A stretch of 54,893 nucleotides of DNA from Deltaproteobacteria bacterium (GTDB lineage: Bacteria > Desulfobacterota > Desulfobulbia > Desulfobulbales > Desulfobulbaceae): assembly GCA_013151365.1 (NCBI GenBank), contig JAADIK010000153.1, positions 1 through 54,893 of the forward strand. The letters run 5' to 3'. The notes below the pieces were generated by a model that was not told the origin of the DNA, made no database searches, and saw nothing but the letters and a program-made list of their open reading frames with translations. Position numbers and translations under genes: made by a program. Positions 51,383 to 54,893 of the stretch are shown piece after piece (position 1 is the stretch's first letter; every line of letters begins with the position of its first letter).

Positions 51383-52468
51383 TTAGCCGACGCGAACCAG
51401 CCACTTGTGAACGTCTTCCTGCCGGCCCCGCTGAATATCCTGCAGATTATCATACAGCCGCCTGGAGAGATCGCCGACCCGGCCGCCATTGATGATGATG
51501 GTCCGGTCTTGGTAGCAGAGCTCGCCCACCGGGGAGATGACGGCAGCCGTACCCGAACCGAAAGCCTCCCGCAGCGAGCCGTCCTCCTGGGCGGCGATGA
51601 CTTCATCGATGGAAATCCGCCGTTCCTGTGTTTTTATGCCCAGGTCGCGGGCCAGCTGCAAAATGGAGTCCCGGGTAATACCGGGCAGGATGCTGCCTGA
51701 CAGCTTCGGGGTGATCAATTGGTCACCGATAACAAAAAAGATGTTGGACGTCCCGACCTCTTCAATATATTTCCGGTCAATGGCATCGAGCCACAGCACC
51801 TGGCTGTACCCTTTTTTGTTCGCCTCGGTCATGGCCTTCAGGCTGGCGGCATAGTTGCCGGCGGTCTTGGCCGCGCCCACCCCGCCCGGAGCGGCCCTGA
51901 CATAGGTGTCCTCCACGTAAATCCGCACCGGGTTGAACCCTTCCGCGTAGTAGGCCCCGACCGGACTCTTGATAATGAAGAAAATATATTCCTCCGAGGA
52001 CCTGAGGCCGATGACCGGCTCGGTGGCGATCATGGTCGGACGCAGATACAGGGTCGCGCCGTCGTTATACGGCACCCAGTCCCGGTCCAGGTAAATAAGC
52101 GCTTTCAGTGCCTTCAACACCGCGTTGACCGGAATGCGGGGCATGCACAGGCGCAGGGCCGAGCTGTTCATCCGTTCCAGGTTGTCCGTGGGCCGGAAGA
52201 GCAGGATCTGGCCGCTACTGTCCCGATAGGCCTTCATCCCCTCGAAAATGGCCTGGCCATAATGAAAAACCATGGCCGCCGGGTCAAGGGAAAAATTCTG
52301 ATAGGGGGTGATCTCGGCATTGTGCCAACCCTGTTGCCGGTTCCAACGCATCACGAACATATGATCCGTGAAGTAGATGCCAAAGCCGAGCTTGTTTGGA
52401 TCCGGCTTTGCCTTGAGCTGATTTTTGTCTGCCTTGCGCAGGGTAACTTCGAGATCCTTGTTTAACAT
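51383..52468 (-). CDS. ilvE: branched-chain amino acid aminotransferase, group II
   Basis: PLP-dependent fold-type IV transaminase of 361 residues interconverting Leu, Ile or Val and their 2-oxo acids. Signs are FHYGQAIFEGMKAYR, RPTDNLERMNSSALRLCMP, the PLP lysine in GVGAAKTAGNYAASL, LWLDAIDRKYIEEVGTSNIFFV, LPGITRDSILQLARD and EAFGSGTAAVISPVG. The pattern is the larger, eukaryote-like BCAT group. AGGATAAAAAAAG precedes the ATG. Confidence 0.95.
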   Translation of the reverse strand: MLNKDLEVTLRKADKNQLKAKPDPNKLGFGIYFTDHMFVMRWNRQQGWHNAEITPYQNFSLDPAAMVFHYGQAIFEGMKAYRDSSGQILLFRPTDNLERMNSSALRLCMPRIPVNAVLKALKALIYLDRDWVPYNDGATLYLRPTMIATEPVIGLRSSEEYIFFIIKSPVGAYYAEGFNPVRIYVEDTYVRAAPGGVGAAKTAGNYAASLKAMTEANKKGYSQVLWLDAIDRKYIEEVGTSNIFFVIGDQLITPKLSGSILPGITRDSILQLARDLGIKTQERRISIDEVIAAQEDGSLREAFGSGTAAVISPVGELCYQDRTIIINGGRVGDLSRRLYDNLQDIQRGRQEDVHKWLVRVG

Positions 52469-52563
52469 CTTTTTTTATCCTGTTCTGTAAAGCGATTTTC
52501 TTTTTCAGCCAGAGAGAGTACAATAAATCCAGCGCTCATCCAGAAACGGCCTTCTTGCCCGAT

Positions 52564-52674
52564 CTCGGCGTTATCGGGCGGCGCGGGGAAGGCCGCAAAA
52601 TGAGTTTATTTGCCGATAATGCAATAAATTCCATATATTGAGCAGGGCGCCACCTCAAGCCGTCACGGATTCAG
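52564..52674 (-). repeat. dispersed element family 1, left half (copy 11)
   Basis: Inverse orientation: from GGCGTTATCGGGCGGCGCGG through the AT-rich block to CTCAAGCCGTCACGGATTCAG. The right-half hairpin is missing. It lies between the divergent ilvE and permease genes, 33 bp before the latter. Confidence 0.82.
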
Positions 52675-52707
52675 CATGATTCATGTCGTTGCCGGACACA
52701 AAAACTG

Positions 52708-53847
52708 ATGCAGCATACCAAGCAGGTTAAACAGGCTCAAGACCATCCTTCACCTGGCCGGCTGCCGGGTTCGCCTCGAGAAAAGCGGCCGCTCAATTCG
52801 GTTCAGGTCAGGTATTTCCTCCTGATTTTTTTCGCCGCCATCGTGCTGCTCGGCCTGGTTTTGTCGCCGTTCTGGCAGCTCCTGATCCTGGCCTTTCTCC
52901 TGGCGGGAATTTTCCGGCCTCTCTATTCCTGGCTCAGCCGCTGGATTTCGTCATGGACGGCGTCCATGTTGACCTGCACCCTGATCGTGGTAATCGTCTT
53001 TGTGCCGATGACCTTCTGTATCGGCGTCCTGTCATCGGAGGCGCTTAACCTGTATTCTCTGGGCAGGGACAGCAACCTGCTACTCAAACTGCATCATTTT
53101 ATCCAGAATAATACATTGGTGGGAGAGGCACAAGGGGTACTCGCCGGCTTCGGCATAAATTTCGACCCGGCGGATATAACCCGGATGCTATCGAACCTGG
53201 CCGGCAAAATCGGACTCTTTGTCTACAACCAGGCCTCGATCTGGGCCGCCCATATTATGAGCTTTGCCCTGCAGTTCTGTATCCTCATCCTGGTGGTATT
53301 TTTCCTTCTCATTGAAATGGAGCGCTTCCTCCGGTTTCTGATGAAGCTCTCGCCACTGCCCAATGATCAGGATGAACTGCTGCTGCACAAGTTCATGGAA
53401 ATTGCCGGGGTCATCCTGGTCGGCAACGGTATCAGCGGGGTCTTCCAGGGAACAATGGGCGGAGCCCTTTTTGCCGTGCTGGGACTCAAGTCACCGGTTC
53501 TCTGGGGCTCGGTCATGGCGATCCTGGCCTTTCTGCCCATCTTCGGCATCGGCCTGGTGCTGCTTCCCACGGCGGCCGTCCTGATGCTGTACGGTCATAC
53601 CGGCCAGGCCATAATCACGGTCGTTTTTTACCTGATTCTGTCGTTATCGGTGGAGTACCTGCTTAAACCAAAATTTGTGGGCAGTCATATCAAGATGCAT
53701 ACCCTGCTGGTTTTCCTGGCCATTATCGGCGGCATGAGCGTGTTCGGGATATGGGGGATCATCTATGGTCCTCTTATCGTCACGGCCTTCCTGGCCTTGT
53801 CCGACATGTATCTGAACGAGTATCGGCCATATCTGGATAAGACCTGA
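52708..53847 (+). CDS. AI-2E/PerM-family membrane protein
   Basis: A 379-residue polytopic membrane protein of the AI-2E transporter (UPF0118) superfamily. After a 30-residue hydrophilic start come about seven to eight membrane segments with LILAFLLAGIFRPLYSWLSR, a soluble middle region (about 110-170) and the conserved C-terminal core GVFQGTMGGALFAVLGLKSPVLWGSVMAILAFLPIFG in outline and YLLKPKFVGSHIKMHTLLVFLAIIGGMSVFGIWGIIYGPLI in outline. Members export signals or ions; the substrate here is unknown. The TGA stop lies within the terminus of a dispersed repeat. Confidence 0.88.
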   Translation: MQHTKQVKQAQDHPSPGRLPGSPREKRPLNSVQVRYFLLIFFAAIVLLGLVLSPFWQLLILAFLLAGIFRPLYSWLSRWISSWTASMLTCTLIVVIVFVPMTFCIGVLSSEALNLYSLGRDSNLLLKLHHFIQNNTLVGEAQGVLAGFGINFDPADITRMLSNLAGKIGLFVYNQASIWAAHIMSFALQFCILILVVFFLLIEMERFLRFLMKLSPLPNDQDELLLHKFMEIAGVILVGNGISGVFQGTMGGALFAVLGLKSPVLWGSVMAILAFLPIFGIGLVLLPTAAVLMLYGHTGQAIITVVFYLILSLSVEYLLKPKFVGSHIKMHTLLVFLAIIGGMSVFGIWGIIYGPLIVTAFLALSDMYLNEYRPYLDKT

Positions 53848-53912
53848 ATCCGTGGCGGCGCGAGGTGGCATTCCACGAACAGATTGCAATTTATTGTATT
53901 ATTGTCGGCCGA
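53843..53912 (+). repeat. dispersed element family 1, left part (copy 12)
   Basis: CCTGAATCCGTGGCGGCGCGAGG followed by the AT-rich block to TTATTGTATTATTGTCGGCCG. It supplies the TGA stop codon of the permease gene (CC-TGA). The right half is absent. Confidence 0.75.
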
Positions 53913-53948
53913 ACGCCTAAAAAGACGTGACCGGACAAGCCGGGGCCG

Positions 53949-54650
53949 TTACGGGTCCGAAAGATAGGAGGTGAATAAATGGCGGATTTCGTCCAAATGA
54001 TCTTCGATGATAAACGGCATAAGGTGGGTAATCATATCCAGTAAAATAACGGCATTGACCGAGGAATCGGTTTGAGTTGCACTCCTGACGCGTTCCGCGA
54101 CCTTCTTATTTATCAAATGCAGATTGGCATAAATCTTTTTCAGCCCGTCGAGTTCCAGATCATTTTTTTTCCCTGCTTTGCGCAAAAAATACTGGGCCAG
54201 GAAATACATGCCGGCCGCCCTGAAAATAGTGTCTTCTTTTGACGCCAACGGCAGGTGGAAACGGGCCATCGGCTTCAGGTAGGCGGTATGGGGACAGCCG
54301 CTCGCGGCAAAGAGAAGGCCGAGCAACGAGCTAATGCCTCTTTGCACGGTCGTGTGCTGGGACACATGTCTTTCGTCCGTGATCACCTCCAGGTCAACTT
54401 TATCATGGGAAAAGACATGATCGAATCGGCCGATGACAAGAGCCAGGTTCACGGCAACCGGGCAGTCAGGATATTCCTTGCCGTCAAGAGGACAATGCTG
54501 GCATTGATGAAACTCGAGCCTGGTCCAGGACGGCAGATTCCGGCAGGGTACATTGATCACCTCGAGACTGCGGGCGTCGAGTTGCAGATCAAAGACCTCA
54601 TGCCGCTCCTGGCCGAGGTTGAAACAGTAGCGAATTTTTATTTCGTCCAT
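53949..54650 (-). CDS. conserved-looking protein of unknown function
   Basis: A 233-residue soluble protein that I do not assign to a family with certainty. The N-terminal half is beta-rich (IKIRYCFNLGQERHEVFDLQLD) with a cysteine cluster FHQCQHCPLDGKEYPDCPVAVN (three Cys and a His, potentially metal-binding). The middle has HTTVQRGISSLLGLLFAASGCPHT, and the C-terminal 110 residues are helical. No signal peptide. It stands alone between two repeat copies. Confidence 0.65.
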   Translation of the reverse strand: MDEIKIRYCFNLGQERHEVFDLQLDARSLEVINVPCRNLPSWTRLEFHQCQHCPLDGKEYPDCPVAVNLALVIGRFDHVFSHDKVDLEVITDERHVSQHTTVQRGISSLLGLLFAASGCPHTAYLKPMARFHLPLASKEDTIFRAAGMYFLAQYFLRKAGKKNDLELDGLKKIYANLHLINKKVAERVRSATQTDSSVNAVILLDMITHLMPFIIEDHLDEIRHLFTSYLSDP

Positions 54651-54684
54651 ATCAGGCCTATATTACTCATGTCAACCAAATCTA

Positions 54685-54893
54685 CTGAATCCGTGACGGC
54701 TTGAGGTGTTATTCACGCAATATGCGGAATTCATTGTATTATTGACAAATAAGCGCATTCCCTGGCTTTCACCGCGCCGCCCTGCGGGGCGCCCGATAAC
54801 GACACATCTGCTGCGTTGGCAACTCGTTGATATCACACCAGGATAATCAACCTCGTTGCCGCCTTGCATCTGCACCGTTCTCGAACGCTCACG
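54685..54893 (+). repeat. dispersed element family 1, complete up to window end (copy 13)
   Basis: Left terminus CTGAATCCGTGACGGCTTG, AT-rich half, GCCCTGCGGGGCGC hairpin, long hairpin and right arm up to CTCACG, where the window ends. It lies 35 bp upstream of the unknown-protein gene. Confidence 0.92.

Noticed and set aside
54672..54875. Minus-strand ORF beginning MQMQGGNEVDYPGV, with similar ORFs at 27952-28176 and 33758-34039
   Set aside because: They recur only because the dispersed element is repeated; no ribosome-binding site and no protein-like conservation apart from the DNA repeat.

Overview
The window reads as a chromosomal segment of a Gram-negative, GC-rich, anaerobe-type bacterium, most likely a Desulfobacterota (former Deltaproteobacteria, possibly Desulfobulbales). 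This is inference. It rests on an EF-G of the mitochondrial EF-G1/spdEFG1 type, a eukaryotic-type HisA, an S21-THX-RRM protein complement, an omptin-like outer-membrane protease, a two-CW cysteine domain, DUF523 and FmdB proteins, HD-GYP and MshEN signalling proteins and sigma-54-like promoters. No rRNA, CRISPR array, prophage or intact transposase gene was seen.

Layout. 1-4130 (minus strand): a small unknown protein coupled to HisA, a RecA-like ATPase, fusA and tRNA-Phe. 4462-10338 (minus): a tight five-gene operon (Asn-synthetase-like amidotransferase, acyl carrier protein, AMP-forming ligase, HemK-like methyltransferase, PP-loop amidotransferase) that looks like a carrier-protein-based amidation pathway. 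11109-16513: a secreted cadherin-like protein, a glycosyltransferase, a metal-binding lipoprotein, an YpsA-like protein and Cfa. 16688-17998: tRNA-Asn, tRNA-Pro and ispH. 18401-22316: an ABC exporter with a strongly expanded nucleotide-binding domain, translationally linked to a cyclic-nucleotide-binding protein, then a frameshifted periplasmic protein gene. 22365-31159: housekeeping genes (UDG-like, fmdB, ftsB, DUF523, tatC, serS, ddl, glcD, rpsU, a Xer recombinase). 31194-36030: an exopolysaccharide export pair, a phosphoesterase and the omptin. 36296-41206: RRM protein, THX, HD-GYP and an EmrAB-type efflux pair. 41207-48705: a candidate small RNA, a PKD-domain secreted protein, an MshEN membrane protein, a two-CW/SDR fusion, an MFS transporter and tRNA-Met. 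48937-54650: groEL/groES, ilvE, an AI-2E-family permease and an unknown protein.

The most striking non-coding signal is a dispersed element of about 210 bp present at 13 places as full copies, half copies or end fragments. Its ends are inverted repeats (CCTGAATCCGTGA), its right half folds into a long hairpin, and its left end carries stop codons in all three frames. Several genes terminate inside that end. Two further palindromic repeat families also sit directly on gene 3' ends. The most unusual protein is the ABC exporter, whose Q-loop segment (SLRDN) occurs three times within an insertion of roughly 270 residues between Walker A and the LSGGQ signature. Other notable points are a Xer recombinase with no ATG, GTG or TTG start, a 33-codon THX ribosomal protein gene, and a gene broken by a 10-bp tandem duplication.
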